64,000 nucleotides of DNA from Talinum fruticosum (Eukaryota; Streptophyta; Magnoliopsida; Caryophyllales; Talinaceae), in assembly GCA_021018815.1 (NCBI GenBank), contig JAITYX010000121.1:620001-684000 (forward strand), given 5' to 3'. The translations under genes and the position numbers were made by a program. The notes below the pieces were generated by a model. The model searched no databases, was not told the origin of the DNA, and was given only the letters and a program-made list of their open reading frames with translations. Each line of letters opens with the position of its first letter. Position 1 is the stretch's first letter. Positions 37,448 through 48,402 of this stretch are shown here, piece by piece.

Positions 37448-37558
37448 AATGTATGCACATGTGTAATATGAAAATATTTAAAAATTTGAAATGCACGCGC
37501 TTAGGATAATTTTTAATGTACTTAAAGTTAATTATTTTCTTAGGGATGGGGTGTTGCA
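36594..37558 (+). mobile_element. Solo LTR inserted in gag
   Basis: TGTAACGCCCCAAACCC...GGGGTGTTGCA, 965 bp, has TG...CA ends and imperfect 5-bp flanks (TTCGT/TCCGT). It interrupts the gag segment equivalent to NWNDPCKEF at 57270. TGTAACRCCCC starts are common in plant gypsy LTRs. No internal region is present, so it is a recombination remnant. The 145-codon open run inside is an LTR shadow. Confidence 0.85.
37371..37443. repeat. (AT)n microsatellite in the solo LTR
   Basis: About 35 AT units with two interruptions. Confidence 0.97.
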
Positions 37559-38599
37559 TCCGTGTAAGGAGTTCTTACACCAATACTCTTATAACACCGA
37601 TATACGTGTCATACTTGGAGACTTGGAGTTGATTTGTGTAAGGAGTTCCTACACCAATACTTATATAGACTTCTCACAAGATGGAGGGCGAAGGCTGCCT
37701 ACATGGTAGACCGACCTTTCGAGAAGGATCAAGTACGAATCATCATGAAGAACCTTGAGCCTACCTATAATTAGCACCTCAAATTCTTACCATTCATGAG
37801 TTTCTCAACTTTTAGATATGTCGGCATGCTGATAGAAGAAGCGTTGTCTACCATGACCCTAAAAGTCATGACTGGATATAGAGGTAACTATCACTCTAAG
37901 CATAATAAAACCTTTAATGAAGGTAGTACTAGCGAGGGTGCAGATGTCAATGCCCTTAACAGGTATAATTACTACACTCCAATTGATACTACTTACGCTC
38001 AAGCTCTCAACCACCTATTATCTAGAGGGAAGATAGAATTGCCACCTATAAGAGCAAAATCGAAATAACGAAATAGTCGAAAACTAAGGCGCGAGTAAAA
38101 TTCTATAATACTATCGTGCATGAGGACACGACACGAGCAATGTTGGACGTTCAGGAACAAGCTAGAGAGCATGTTTCGCAATGGTCAATTCCCTCTCCCT
38201 AAGGCCGCCCGAAGCCAAGCAATAACAAGAATCCTTTCGTTACCTTAGCCATATTCATCGAACCCATTCCAGGTCGAGTACGACCTATATTTCTTCATTC
38301 AAGACATCAACGAGTCCAAACCACTTGCTAACTTGCTTCCCTAGACCCGTAATTCCATGGATTATAGGTAAGTGATGAATAAGACATATATGAAACCAAA
38401 TATAACTGTAATGATAACTTATAGGGCATGCAACCCTTAGAAGAAGATGAATTTAGGGAGAACCGAAGAGTCTAGAGATGCAATTCCTTACGAGGTCCGG
38501 ACGACATAATGCACTCATGGGTCTACAACGGACTCAGGAAGCCCCAAAAGAACACGAAACTATTAAAGAAGAAGATCCAATCCTAAAACAGACTTCAGA

Positions 38600-40318
38600 A
38601 ACATAAAGCCGATATCTTTATCTTGCTACTCATATATGCTTCCCAAAAGCATAGGCATGCCTTGATTGATGCACCTAACAAAATTGAGGTCTTTCCTGAA
38701 CTTACACCTGAGGAAGTGGTAGGATTGGTCAACGATGGGGATGGAACCACCACATTTGATAAGAAAGATCTCCCTGAAGAAGGCATTGCACACAATAATG
38801 CCCTTTACTTGACTGTAACTTGCATTTACAAGTTCATCCCTATAAGCTTAGTAGACAACGAATTTGTCATAAATGTTTGTACTTAGAGGACCGCCAAAAG
38901 GTTAGGTATTAGGGAGCAACAACTCTCTAAGCAAACTGTTCATCTACGAGCTTATGACAATTCTAAAAGGACAGACTTTGGGAATGGTGACTTTGCCAAT
39001 CAACGTTGGACCTGGTAGTAAAAAATATTGACTTCCAAGTTCTAGACATCCCAATTACCTTTAACCTTCTTCTAGGACACCCATGGTTACATAACCATCA
39101 GGCAGTGCCCTCTACACTTCATCGGAAAGTCAAGATGATCATCAAAGGGCATGTTGTAACTGTCAATGGAGTCGGTCTTTGTGCCACCATCACCTCTAAA
39201 TAGTCCGTTGTCGAAATTGAACATGACGCGAGATGTTGAAGAACTCTATGGGTTTGAAACTGTTGCTGCTATAGACAAGGATGAAGCACCTCACAACTTT
39301 AATCCTTATGACAACCCTAGTGTCCACTCGATGCTAAGGAAGAAAGGGTATTTTCCTAGCCTAGCTGCAGGCAAGAGGGCATACCACCTAACCTTTCCAC
39401 CCCTTGAACCCACCAAAAACTATAAGTTCAGGTTAGACTATCAACCCACTACTAAGGAAATAGTTCAAGCCAAATAGTATAATCAAACTAGGAGGACTGC
39501 ACCATACACAGTCCGTTCAATCAAGCACTTTCCTTGCACCCTAAACTGGCGGTTCTTGAAAGATGGGGATGACTTCCTCTACTACGACTTTCCCGAGCCT
39601 ACTACCTTAAAGAGAAGGGTATCCTGGTACCTAGTTTAGAAGTCTTTAACGACTGCCATGTACTAGAAAAAGGCACCCTACCTCCTTGAAGAGGGACAGT
39701 CCACATAAGACTGGATTAATTTGGTTGAGAACAACATTTTTGATCTCGCTCTTCGGACATGAAAAGAACTTAGAGGGGAATTCGGTTTTGATATTGTCCC
39801 AAGCGATGTCACACCCACAGTTTGATCTGTCCGCATTTATCACCGACGTCAATGTCGAAGGGTCAAGCATATTACTTGGATCGATGCTCGAGGAGGGCCA
39901 AGAATTTGCTATTACCCGAGGAGAGCATCCCATTCCCGAGTCTAGCACTAGGGTTTTTATTTTTGTTTCTAATTTTGTTAGTTCATCTTCTAAATCTGTT
40001 ATTTCCAATTCTGCAATTTCGTCTCCGAGTCGGATGTACTCATTTCCTAATTCACTAAGATGAACCTTTCCGCTTACTCTTTTCCTTCTCCTATTTTTAA
40101 TTATTTTGCCTCTAATAATGAACAAGAAATTCTTGAAGAATTAATAAAAGCTATGGAAGATTATGAAAATCGCTCACCAATAATAGAGAAAACAATAATG
40201 ATTAATTTAGGATTAGTTGATCAACCCCAAGAGGTCAAAATTGGGAAAATATTGAATCTAAAAGAGTTGAAGCAATTTACTTTGCTCCTTACTGAATTCA
40301 TAGATGTCTTTACATGGT
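38600..40318 (+). pseudogene. Protease and pre-RT part of Tat/Ogre-like pol
   Basis: 38623-38886 carries LPEEGIAHNNALYL and then PISLVDNEFVINVC, where the retropepsin D-[ST]-G triad has become D-N-E, so the active site is lost. 39006-39203 continues with the flap and end of the protease (VKNIDFQVLDIPITFNLLLGHPWLH). 39166-39477 and 40060-40320 are the linker before RT (IINLGL-type wording, then LLTEFIDVFTW). Frame changes occur between the segments. The RT that should follow is absent because an LTR starts at 40319. The large minus-strand ORF at 39646-40125 is a shadow. Confidence 0.8.
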
Positions 40319-41110
40319 TGTAAACACCTAAAAAGTATCGTTTCTTATCTCTTTAATTCTATATTTTATTACTGTTGGCTTGATAATGAAATCCCGAGTC
40401 CTATTTGAGGATTTGGCTATTGGACTGTGTTTGATTGGTGCGATAGAAGCCAGTAAACCACAAAGAACCCCCAACACTAAATAAATAGCCTTTTTCCTTG
40501 GTTCGATCCAAAAATCCCCTTTTCTTTCGGACGATCGCGGAACCGGGGCAAGCCTTCAAAGACAACGGAATCCATTGTTGTGTACCAGGAAATTCCAAGT
40601 TCGGAATACTACATTTTACTTTTGTTCAATCGGACAAGGAGTTGAAGACCGAAGACGGCATTAAAACATTGCATTTCATGATCAAGCATCAAAGTGCTAC
40701 GTTTAAGCTCCATAAAACAGTCCACACGAGACTAGGGATTTTCCCTCAAAACGACGTTGTGGCCGACGCCCACAACCCTGGATTTTTAAGTGAAACACTG
40801 CGTTTTAGCTTGGAGATTCCTTTGGAAACGCACTAAGGAACGAAACCCTAGGGACACCCAGGTGGCGAGCGCCCGCGAATTGGATTCTATCTCGGTTTTA
40901 TCCTTACATTATCCGGTTTAATCTCAAGATATTCTCAGTGCGATTAATTTTCAACTATTTGGACGGATGGCCAAGAGCAACCTTAGGTCATTTATGACCT
41001 AGGTCTCTCCCTATAAATAGAGAGCCTTGGCTCTCATTGCCATACTCGCTTTTTACATAAAAATTGAAAAAGGAATACACAAAGAGGTGGACAACATAAA
41101 AACTCAATCA
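40319..41110 (+). repeat. Related LTR inserted in pol (right end unclear)
   Basis: It starts TGTAAACACCTAAA and follows the block order of the 30926 LTR, including CTATAAATAGAGAGCC at about 41012 (TATA). It cuts pol after EFIDVFTW. Similarity fades after about 41100. The stretch to 41360 keeps only the GGTGGACAACCTCA block, so the true end was not found. Confidence 0.6.
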
Positions 41111-41924
41111 TCTCGCCCACGAACCTATCAAGAGTGAGCTCACACAACTAAATCTATTACAAAAGGATTACTTTAGGAAAATAGATGACCCGAGAACAAC
41201 ATAAGTGCATGAATCAGCAAAAGTGCCATAGAAACTACACAAAGTAATACGAGTTCTTGGTCCTCATGAGCAATCTCTATCTCCTTAGTCATTGCCCCAA
41301 AGTGATGATCCTCTCGTGTATTGCTTGCTTGGAGTTCGTGTAGAGGTAGAGGTGGACAACCTCACTTCTTAGGGAGGTTCCTCTTCTTTTCCTTACGGAG
41401 GTTCCTCCCCTTCTCCTTCGGTAAGTTCCTTCGGACCGGAGAAGAACAAGAGAAAGGGCCCTACACCGATTCACTACTCTCCGAGGGGGACCGGACGATG
41501 AGCCCATGCTTGAAGTGGTGCCTCTGCTCTCTAGGGGAGCAGACAATGAGGAGACGATGAATACAAGATGGTTAAAGTGGCGCTCTATCTAAGCTTCAAG
41601 GAGGTCCTAGTCTAAACGCAACACAACTTGTTTGAGAGCATGGCATCGTCAATCGAAGGTTATATAATGTCTTCACAATGAGGGACGTGCAGCAATTGGA
41701 AACAGATAGCTTGCTCGGCGCTGTCCCTATTGAAGTATGGGAAAAATTTCTCGTAACCAGCAGGAAGTGCTCTGCAACTCATTTTCGCTATGATCGAAGG
41801 AGAGAGTAATTAAGTCAAAAGAATTATCTATTACCAACTCCCTCAATAAAGCCACTACCCCTCATTCCTCTAATTCACTTTAACAACCCAAGACATAACT
41901 AGAACCGGAGTTCCTATAACGCTT
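41111..41924. other. No gene recognised
   Basis: Contains two copies of GGAGGTTCCTCYYCTTYTCCTT at 41368-41420 and LTR-like debris. No coding region is supported. Confidence 0.35.
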
Positions 41925-42183
41925 ATTCTCTTTAACAATGAGGCCGAATTCACTACACAAGCATAGAGTCTATGTGAAGTGTACACGAAGAAAGGAAAAG
42001 GGATAAAGGATTCATCGGAGAAAACGGTGATAAACAATCACAAAACTAATAATAATTCCCTATTGTTTATCACCTTTTTCTCCGATGAATCCTTTACCCC
42101 TTTTTGTTTTTTTGTGTACCGACCCACACTGCACATAGACTCTATGCTTGCCTAGTGAATCCGGCCTTATTGTTAAAGAGAAT
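41925..42183. repeat. Foldback inverted repeat, 115-120-bp arms
   Basis: Arms 41925-42038 and 42062-42183 are nearly complementary (for example AAAGGATTCATCGGAGAAAA against TTTTCTCCGATGAATCCTTT), with a 23-bp loop. The outer part (CTCTTTAACAATGAGGCCG) also pairs. A weaker relative of the left outer flank occurs at 52110-52160. It could be a miniature foldback element. Confidence 0.85.
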
Positions 42184-42357
42184 TTACGTAATTGGATAAA
42201 TTAGTCCACCCCCAACTTAAACTTATTAAAATAAATAAATTTGATAACAAATTTATCTTTATGACAAGAATTTGGGGAGATTCCTATATCCAAATACATT
42301 TCCAATTTTTTACGTATATATTATTAATAAATCACCGTTTTCATCCTTTAAACCCTA

Positions 42358-42367
42358 TCTATATATA
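42358..42367 (-). promoter_or_regulatory. TATA box candidate, EPRV 2 intergenic region
   Basis: CTATATATAG on the minus strand, about 300 bp after the last viral ORF, at the place of the pregenomic promoter. Confidence 0.45.
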
Positions 42368-42679
42368 GTATCATCACATGGATAATTGCTATTCATGAAT
42401 TGGAATGGATGTTTGACGTATTTGCTTTGAAAATTGATATCCATCATATGGCAATTTGAGTAATGTCATCTCAAATACTTGATTGTCACTTTGTGGATGA
42501 ATAGTAAGTGCATTAATAAGTGTCCTCCATGAATGTACTCCATGAAAAGTAAGTGAACAATAACGTCCACTTCCTTCCCGGGGATTTTGAGAGGTGAAAT
42601 AAGAAATTTCACCGAAACAAAACCTCGCATAAAATTCGTTAGAAATAATAATTAATCTTTTTTGAATACCCTTAAGGGG

Positions 42680-43900
42680 TTAGATACTATATGGATCCCG
42701 GGCGCAAGGCCCATCAAAAGGATCATAATCGGATTGAATCGAGGAATCGGATGAATTAGTGCTTGCTTTGAGGAGTAATTGCTGTTTGAGTATGTTGATT
42801 TCTTGCTTGAGCAGTTGAATTTCTTCATCTTGAACTTTCTCCTTTCCTTTGGAATTGTTTTCTTGCTTCCGTAGAGTAGGGGTGCTTGTTGAGTTCATGG
42901 AGTTGTCTTAATTCCTAAGGCAGCTTGAATATTGAATTTGTCCCACCATTTGATTTTGAATTCTCTCGACTAATGAATACAATGCTGGAAGCTTATAATA
43001 TTGAGTAATGGAAAATGACCAACATAGAATCCAAGGAAATACATAATTCTTATGGAATGATATTTCCTTGAGATCCGGATTGATAATTGAAGTGTTTGAG
43101 TAGTCGCTGTAATGTTTTTGACCTCTTCTGGCCATATGTCTTAAGTAGAGCCCATGGTTAACCACCATTCGTAGAACCAAATGGGAAATTGGAATTCGTT
43201 CTTGTATCAAAACTAATAAACCATGAATGATTGTATGGTCTCGTATAGAAATGTATAATACCAAGCGTTTTCATAATTAATATAATTGTAGCCTGGTGGA
43301 TTGAATGGTTGAGAAAATTGTTTATTTGTATATCTATTGGAAATATCTTTTCCAAGTAAATACTTTGAGAATTCTCGCTTTGAATAGGCAATTTGATTGG
43401 GATTCAGTAATCGGAATATGCTGAATTTCAAGCAGATTTTTGAATCAACCAGAATAAACTCATAAAAGGTTCTGGTTTTGTGAGGGTTGTCATTAATAAA
43501 GTAGCATTCTGGAGTGAATATGGTTTTGACAAATTCATTGAGTTGACTGGAGGGTTTGAGGTGTTCTATACTTGGTATAGACAACGTGTTCTTTAGTAGG
43601 TTTAGTAAAATATTTGGAATCAAAGGAAGAGTTTAATACTGTAGGATTTTGAAATTTTGAAGAGGCTTGAGCATAGGTTAAGGGAGGAAAATCTTGACCG
43701 TGTAGAGCTTGAAATGAGTTTGTCATAGGGATTGAAAATTGAGAAGGAGTAATTGGCTTGACAACGTAATGTTGAGGAGTTTGAATATTTCTTTCTTTCT
43801 TTTCTTCTTGATTCATATTTAAAGCTGAAAAGAAAGAATTGTTGCTAAAAATAACATTGATAAAAGGATGCTTTTTAAAAGATAAATCTTTTGAAAACAT
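42680..43900 (-). pseudogene. EPRV 2 downstream ORF (copy a)
   Basis: A broken frame starts MFSKDLSF at 43900 or MNQEEKKER at 43816, continues with PPLTYAQASSKFQNP, HVVYTKYRTPQTL, TRTFYEFILVDS and YNYINYENAWYYTFLY, and ends in a Gln/Lys-rich coiled-coil-like segment and DPFDGPCARDPYSI at 42680. At least three frameshifts lie between the open runs 43535-43900, 43213-43623, 43158-43391 and 42680-42898. Two further copies lie at 48.7-49.9 kb (minus) and 50.4-51.6 kb (plus). The function is unknown to me. Confidence 0.7.
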
Positions 43901-43959
43901 GGAAGATATAAATTTGAAGGAAATACTTTATTCATGAATTTGTGTATGAACACCAACTT

Positions 43960-44265
43960 GATCAACTCGAAAGGATAAATTTGAGTGATAAAAGGAGTAC
44001 CTCGTATGACTTCTTGACCTATGTCTCTAACAAGGACAAAGGTATTCTTGAAACAATGACCTTGATTATAAACATAAGCATTTGATAATTTGTACTTGAT
44101 TTGTAGTGCCGTTACATTAGCACTATGAAGACGTTCTTTAGTTTTCTCATAATATATAGATGGAATTAATCTTTCTTTAATACAATTTTGATCTGCAACA
44201 CTATCAAGTAGAGCAATAATATTAAGTTCAAAATCATCATTAATTTTTAAAGTAATATAAATATA
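43960..44265 (-). pseudogene. EPRV 2 aspartic protease (active site mutated)
   Basis: LLDSVADQNCIKE at about 44180-44215. The catalytic D-S-G is D-S-V here (44194-44205), so the domain would be inactive. It ends with GTPFITQIYPF near 43960, then runs straight into the leader of the downstream ORF. Confidence 0.75.
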
Positions 44266-44879
44266 CCATTTTTTATAATTAATATGATTAATTGTTGAAA
44301 TAAATAGTTGATTACAAGAACTTGGAGTGTCTTCATCAACATTTGAAGAACTTGATTTATTTTCAATTAATGATAATCTTGTTTCTAGTTCTAAATCTTT
44401 AGTTTGAAGAGAACATAAATTTTAATTTATTTCTTTAATTTTTTCTTTGAGATTATTAACTTCCATTTTTAGGTTTTGAATGTTAACTACTTTTAAAATA
44501 TTTGGAGTATCGTATTTTTCAAATATTTTATTAATACTGTAGTTAGGAGGAGTAACTTTTAATAAATCTTCTTTTATTAAAATTCTTTTGAGTTTTTCTA
44601 AATAATCTTTTCTTAGTTCTGTATCTTGAATTTGTTCAATTAAGTCTAATAAAAATTCTTTTTGATTTTTAGTAATATTAATCATATTGATATATTTGTA
44701 ATGCATTCCGATTGATTCATTTCCCGATGAATAATCACTTAAATTACTTTATAATTCATAAACACCATTGTCTTCAGAATCGGAGGATGAGTTTTTGAAT
44801 TAACTAGAGTATCTTTGAGTTCAAACAAAGAAATGATCTTTGCTCGAATTTCATGGTTATTACCACAAATTCATTTAAT

Positions 44880-46112
44880 TTTTCTTTAATCTTACAATTC
44901 TTTGCATAATGATCTGGTTTTCCACATTTGAAACAAGTAGTTTTATTAGTAGTTTTCTTTTTTGGAATATTTTTGTTAGGAGTTGTGTTAGGAGTATTTC
45001 CTTTATTATTATTATTAGTACGATTAAACTGTTTCTTTTTATTAATTTGATTTGTTCTTCTTTTTTGAACAAAAGGAGCTTCAACTTTTGGAAGACAAAA
45101 AGCTTCACAAAAAGATCCTAATTCTTTTCGTGTAGCAGCTTTATCTGTTGAATATCTTGCTTGTAGTTTTAATTCATTACATAAGAAATACCTTCTTCTT
45201 TAATAAATCCTAATAATTGATCAAATGTAATTTGATCATAAGAAATTGGGTCTTTACCCGTAACTTCTTTTAATTTATTGAATATCCTTTGAGAAAATAA
45301 ATTTGGTATCCTGAAATGAATTTTTCCTTCCAATAAAGTTGGCAACAATCTTGTTTTTTAATAGATATGTAAAATATGTATCTTTATACCAATTGTAATC
45401 TTCTAGAGTAGGACATCTTAAATTAGTCAATAAAATTTCTTGACCACTTAATATATCTTTTGGAGTGCCTAGAAGATTGACAACTATTGTATGGACTAGA
45501 GTGTAAACAGCTTCTTTGTGATTTTTAATACTCGGACGTTCTTCATCTGTCATGTAATTTTCCCACCAAGATTTTAGTGATCCGGTGAAACCCGAGATTA
45601 GTAAATCAAAAGCTTGAGTTTCTGGAGCACCTTTGGATGTATAGGCAGCATATGCTATCATTATCCTATGGAGAATAATTAATGCTTCATGTTCGGATTT
45701 GCCATCTAAATTCCATTCATAGATGGATCCACCGTCAAAAGCTTCGTAACTACTGATTTTATTGATTCAAGTTGAAGATCCGGAGGAGTGCTTCTAGAAT
45801 AGTAAGGAATTTCTTTTTATTCAAGATTTTATTAATATTAGTTACTTCTTGATCTTCTTGAAAGATGTCTAAAACATTAAGAGTATTACTTGAACTAGCT
45901 GCTTGTTTAAGTTTTTCATCTATTTTTTTAATTAATGGGCTATCTGGAATTTCTAAATTTTTATTCTTATTGAATTTAATTAGAGTAGATGAAATATCAT
46001 TTAGGAATCCTAGTTTTGTTGAATCTGTATTTAAATCTAAATTTTCTAATTTTTTGGATAATTGATCAATATCTTCTTTTTTAGATATTGCTTCTATTTG
46101 AGTAGAAACCAT
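44880..46112 (-). pseudogene. EPRV 2 coat protein with zinc knuckle
   Basis: The N-terminal acidic/Lys-rich part (45759-46112) is followed in another frame by the core at 45275-45661, with DLLISGFTGSLKSWWENYM and ILLTNLRCPTLEDYNWYKD, the conserved caulimovirid capsid region. A basic Asn/Lys-rich stretch and an intact CCHC knuckle CFKCGKPDHYAKNC at 44894-44935 follow. Frameshifts separate the three parts. Confidence 0.82.
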
Positions 46113-47000
46113 ATATAACCTGTTGAGAAACCGTATGTAAAACTTGATTAGTATAATTATTTTTATGATAAACTTTTTTAATATCTTCCAATTCTACTTA
46201 AGAATTATCTCGTATCTTTTCTTCCCATTTTGAATGGAGTAGCAGGAATATGACTTTGATCCGTAGGGATCAAAATCTCTTGTAAAGAGGGAGTTATAGA
46301 GTGAAATACATTTCCATCTAATAACGTCCATTTCTTAGTAAGATTTTGATTAGTATTAATTTCGTTAATACCATGAGGATCTCGTAAATTATTTTCTTAA
46401 GCAAACATGGTCCACCATGTAAAGAATAGAATATTGCATTCAATTCTTTCCGTTAATGAATACCATTGTTACCTTATGAATGCTTGAGCTTTAAGATCGA
46501 AATGAGATAAAAACCTTTCTTTTTATCTCTATTGTCAATTGAATCGAAATCTTTTCTTAAATAATCTTTATTAATTTCTAAGGGTTTTGAAATAACATTA
46601 ATAGAAGAATATGAAGGAGGTTGCATAACTGAATGAGTAGGAGAACCTATTGATGAATTATCTTCTTCAATTGCTTCGTTATAGGTGATTTGTAATAAAT
46701 TTTTGAGGAAGCAGCAGAATCTTCTACTTGATTATCTTTTAAATAATCATAATTAGTATACCTTGAAGGCATAGAAAAAGAGTGCCTTCCTCGAGCCTCT
46801 TTTTCCGAAAGTCTTGAAGAAAGAGTTCTTTCATTAATAGAATTAAATCTTATTAATATTCCGCCATCAGCCTCTTCAATAACTTGTTGAATATTCTTTT
46901 GAGAAATATTCCTAGGAGGCTTAATATTTTGAATAATAAATTCTTGAGGAATAGTTATTTCATTCCATTTTAATAATTTACGAGTAAACGTTGAAATATT

Positions 47001-47545
47001 TTAAGATTCAATTTTTAATAATATTGTTTCATTTAGAGAAGGTTTTAATAAACACTTTAGATTAAGTTGAGAACATAATAGCTTGAAATAAATTCTATAA
47101 GTAATAGCGAAATTTCTTGAAAGTTCTCTAAATTGTACTTTTGAATCATTCTGTAAATGAATATCTAAAATTAATGTATCTAGGATCCAAAGATCACTTA
47201 GATCTACTGAATAATTTGGACAACAATTGAAATAAATAGGACAATTGCATATATTAGTTTGAACCATAGCTAATAATGAATCTTTGTAACGAATTAATCT
47301 ATTGTCTCTAAGAGCCATGAATATAGGACAATCTAATCCTAATCTTGTTAATGGCTTGAGAGCTATTTGAATCATGCCAAAATGAATATATCTCGTATTT
47401 TTCTTTATATTTTTTAATAGAGATGTTTGATAGTAACTTAATAGTTTGGAATTCTTCATCTAAACTAAAAGTTTCTTCATGATCTTTTATTGAAAATGCA
47501 ATATTAAAATCAAACTTGCCTATTTAATAGATAGTTTCTATCTTT
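47001..47545 (-). pseudogene. EPRV 2 movement protein (30K superfamily)
   Basis: A 152-codon open run (47001-47459) has IHFGMIQIALKPLTRLGLD, then CPIYFNCCPNYSVDLSD and FAITYRIYFK, the core of the caulimovirid movement protein (PF01107 type) that forms plasmodesmal tubules in living relatives. The run begins inside the domain, and the N-terminal part continues to about 47545 in another frame. It is followed by a linker with frames broken down to 46130. Confidence 0.82.
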
Positions 47546-47802
47546 TGTTTTGGAATAGATCAATTTGAGAAATCAACTTAACAACTAACTTCTCTACTAT
47601 TGACCACATTAGTACTCTTACTACTACCTAAACTTAGATGATCTCGAAACCAAGAGGCCATCCGAGTTACGCTTGAATATCTAGTTGGAAATTATGCACA
47701 CTACCGGGACCACCGGGACCACCCTCAACGGGACCACCTCACACGGCTGACCAACGGCTGACCAACACTAGCTATGACGTAACAACCGACCAAATAGACA
47801 AA

Positions 47803-47817
47803 CTTGGCTCGATACCA
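47803..47817 (-). other. EPRV 2 primer-binding site, initiator tRNA-Met type
   Basis: Minus strand TGGTATCGAGCCAAG against the plant consensus TGGTATCAGAGCCA. It lies 260 bp upstream of the movement protein, as expected for the minus-DNA primer of caulimovirids. Confidence 0.7.
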
Positions 47818-48154
47818 ATGGGAGACAGGATCGATCTAGAGCTTAGGGATGCAGCTCGGGGACTAAGTATGGTTGAGTAGTAGGGGAAGCAGGGTGACAA
47901 ATTAATTCAACAAATTGATTTTGCAAAACAAAGGATGAAAACTGTAAATTAAATAAAGCGTAATTGAAATAAAGAAGATGATGATTCAAAACTTACTTTG
48001 ATTAATAAAATGAAACTTGTACGTAAGATTGGATAAAAGCTCTCGGGAGAGAGATTGGAGAAAAGTAGTGGGGAAGTAGCGAGTAGTGATTACAAGTGAT
48101 TTGTGAGAGGCAAGTTGGGAATTGGCGATGCCTCCATTATGCTTAAGGAGTACA

Positions 48155-48162
48155 TATTTATA
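48155..48162 (-). promoter_or_regulatory. TATA box candidate upstream of EPRV 2
   Basis: TATAAATA on the minus strand, 340 bp upstream of the PBS, in the non-coding stretch after the downstream ORF of copy b. Its layout matches a pregenomic-RNA promoter and leader. Confidence 0.5.
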
Positions 48163-48402
48163 GAATACGATAATAAATTAATGTCGAACACTTGGACGGT
48201 TGAGGATCTTGATTGGAATGGAATCTTAAAAATATCTTCCGACAATATTGAATTATTGGAACAGTGTTGATTTGACTAAAAGTATGAATAGTAGTTTTGC
48301 TAATTGACATCCACTTTCTTGAACAAGTGTTTGACAGATGGAAAGTCGGTGAACAGTAATATCCATGAGTGAATAGTACTTGAATTATTTGGCCGAGACT
48401 AC

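Larger units (their letters stand above)
35888..38100 (+). pseudogene. gag of the Tat/Ogre-like element, split by a solo LTR
   Basis: Pieces in order: an N-terminal segment with PIITLLNESSAKIEARI (36070); KLPPKFTMPG-type wording (36380); the capsid-like piece YHIIFPWTFDAYAMKWHN (36500-36560); then, after the solo LTR, EFLHQYSYNT (37567), the helix pair around MLIEEALSTMTLKVMTGYRG (37820-37890), and NHLLSRGKIELPPIRA (38020). The fuller copy at 56400-57629 shows the same order. Frameshifts lie on both sides of the insertion. No Cys-His knuckle is evident. Confidence 0.78.
30926..40318 (+). mobile_element. Tat/Ogre-like Ty3/gypsy element, 5' part (LTR, PBS, gag, protease)
   Basis: The plus-strand order is LTR (30926-32898), PBS, long leader with tandem repeats, gag (about 35890-38100), protease and spacer (38600-39470), and the region just before RT (40060-40318). 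Pol is cut at 40319 by another LTR. RNase H/integrase debris of the same family appears at 52836. Three nested insertions lie inside or at its edge: a CACTA element, a solo LTR and the LTR at 40319. The long leader and divergent Gag fit Tat/Ogre. The lineage is inferred. Confidence 0.8.
42350..47830 (-). mobile_element. Endogenous pararetrovirus relic 2, RT/RNase H-deleted
   Basis: Minus-strand order from the right: initiator-Met-type PBS (47803-47817), movement protein (47540-47001), linker, coat protein with zinc knuckle (46112-44880), protease (44260-43960), then directly the downstream ORF (43900-42680) and a non-coding stretch with a TATA box (42360). No RT or RNase H lies between protease and the last ORF. 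Upstream of the PBS, 48155-48162 is TATAAATA, matching a pregenomic promoter. All long frames are broken. The movement protein, coat protein and PBS together make the Caulimoviridae assignment firm. Confidence 0.87.

Noticed and set aside
37350..37559. ORF rich in Tyr-Ile repeats
   Set aside because: Translation of the (AT)n microsatellite.
39646..40125. 159-codon minus-strand ORF
   Set aside because: Opposite strand of the Tat/Ogre pol linker, whose plus-strand pieces match family wording.
47695..47775. Short tandem GGGACCACC and GGCTGACCAAC repeats near the EPRV 2 PBS
   Set aside because: Only two or three units. Too little to call a functional array, probably replication slippage in the leader.
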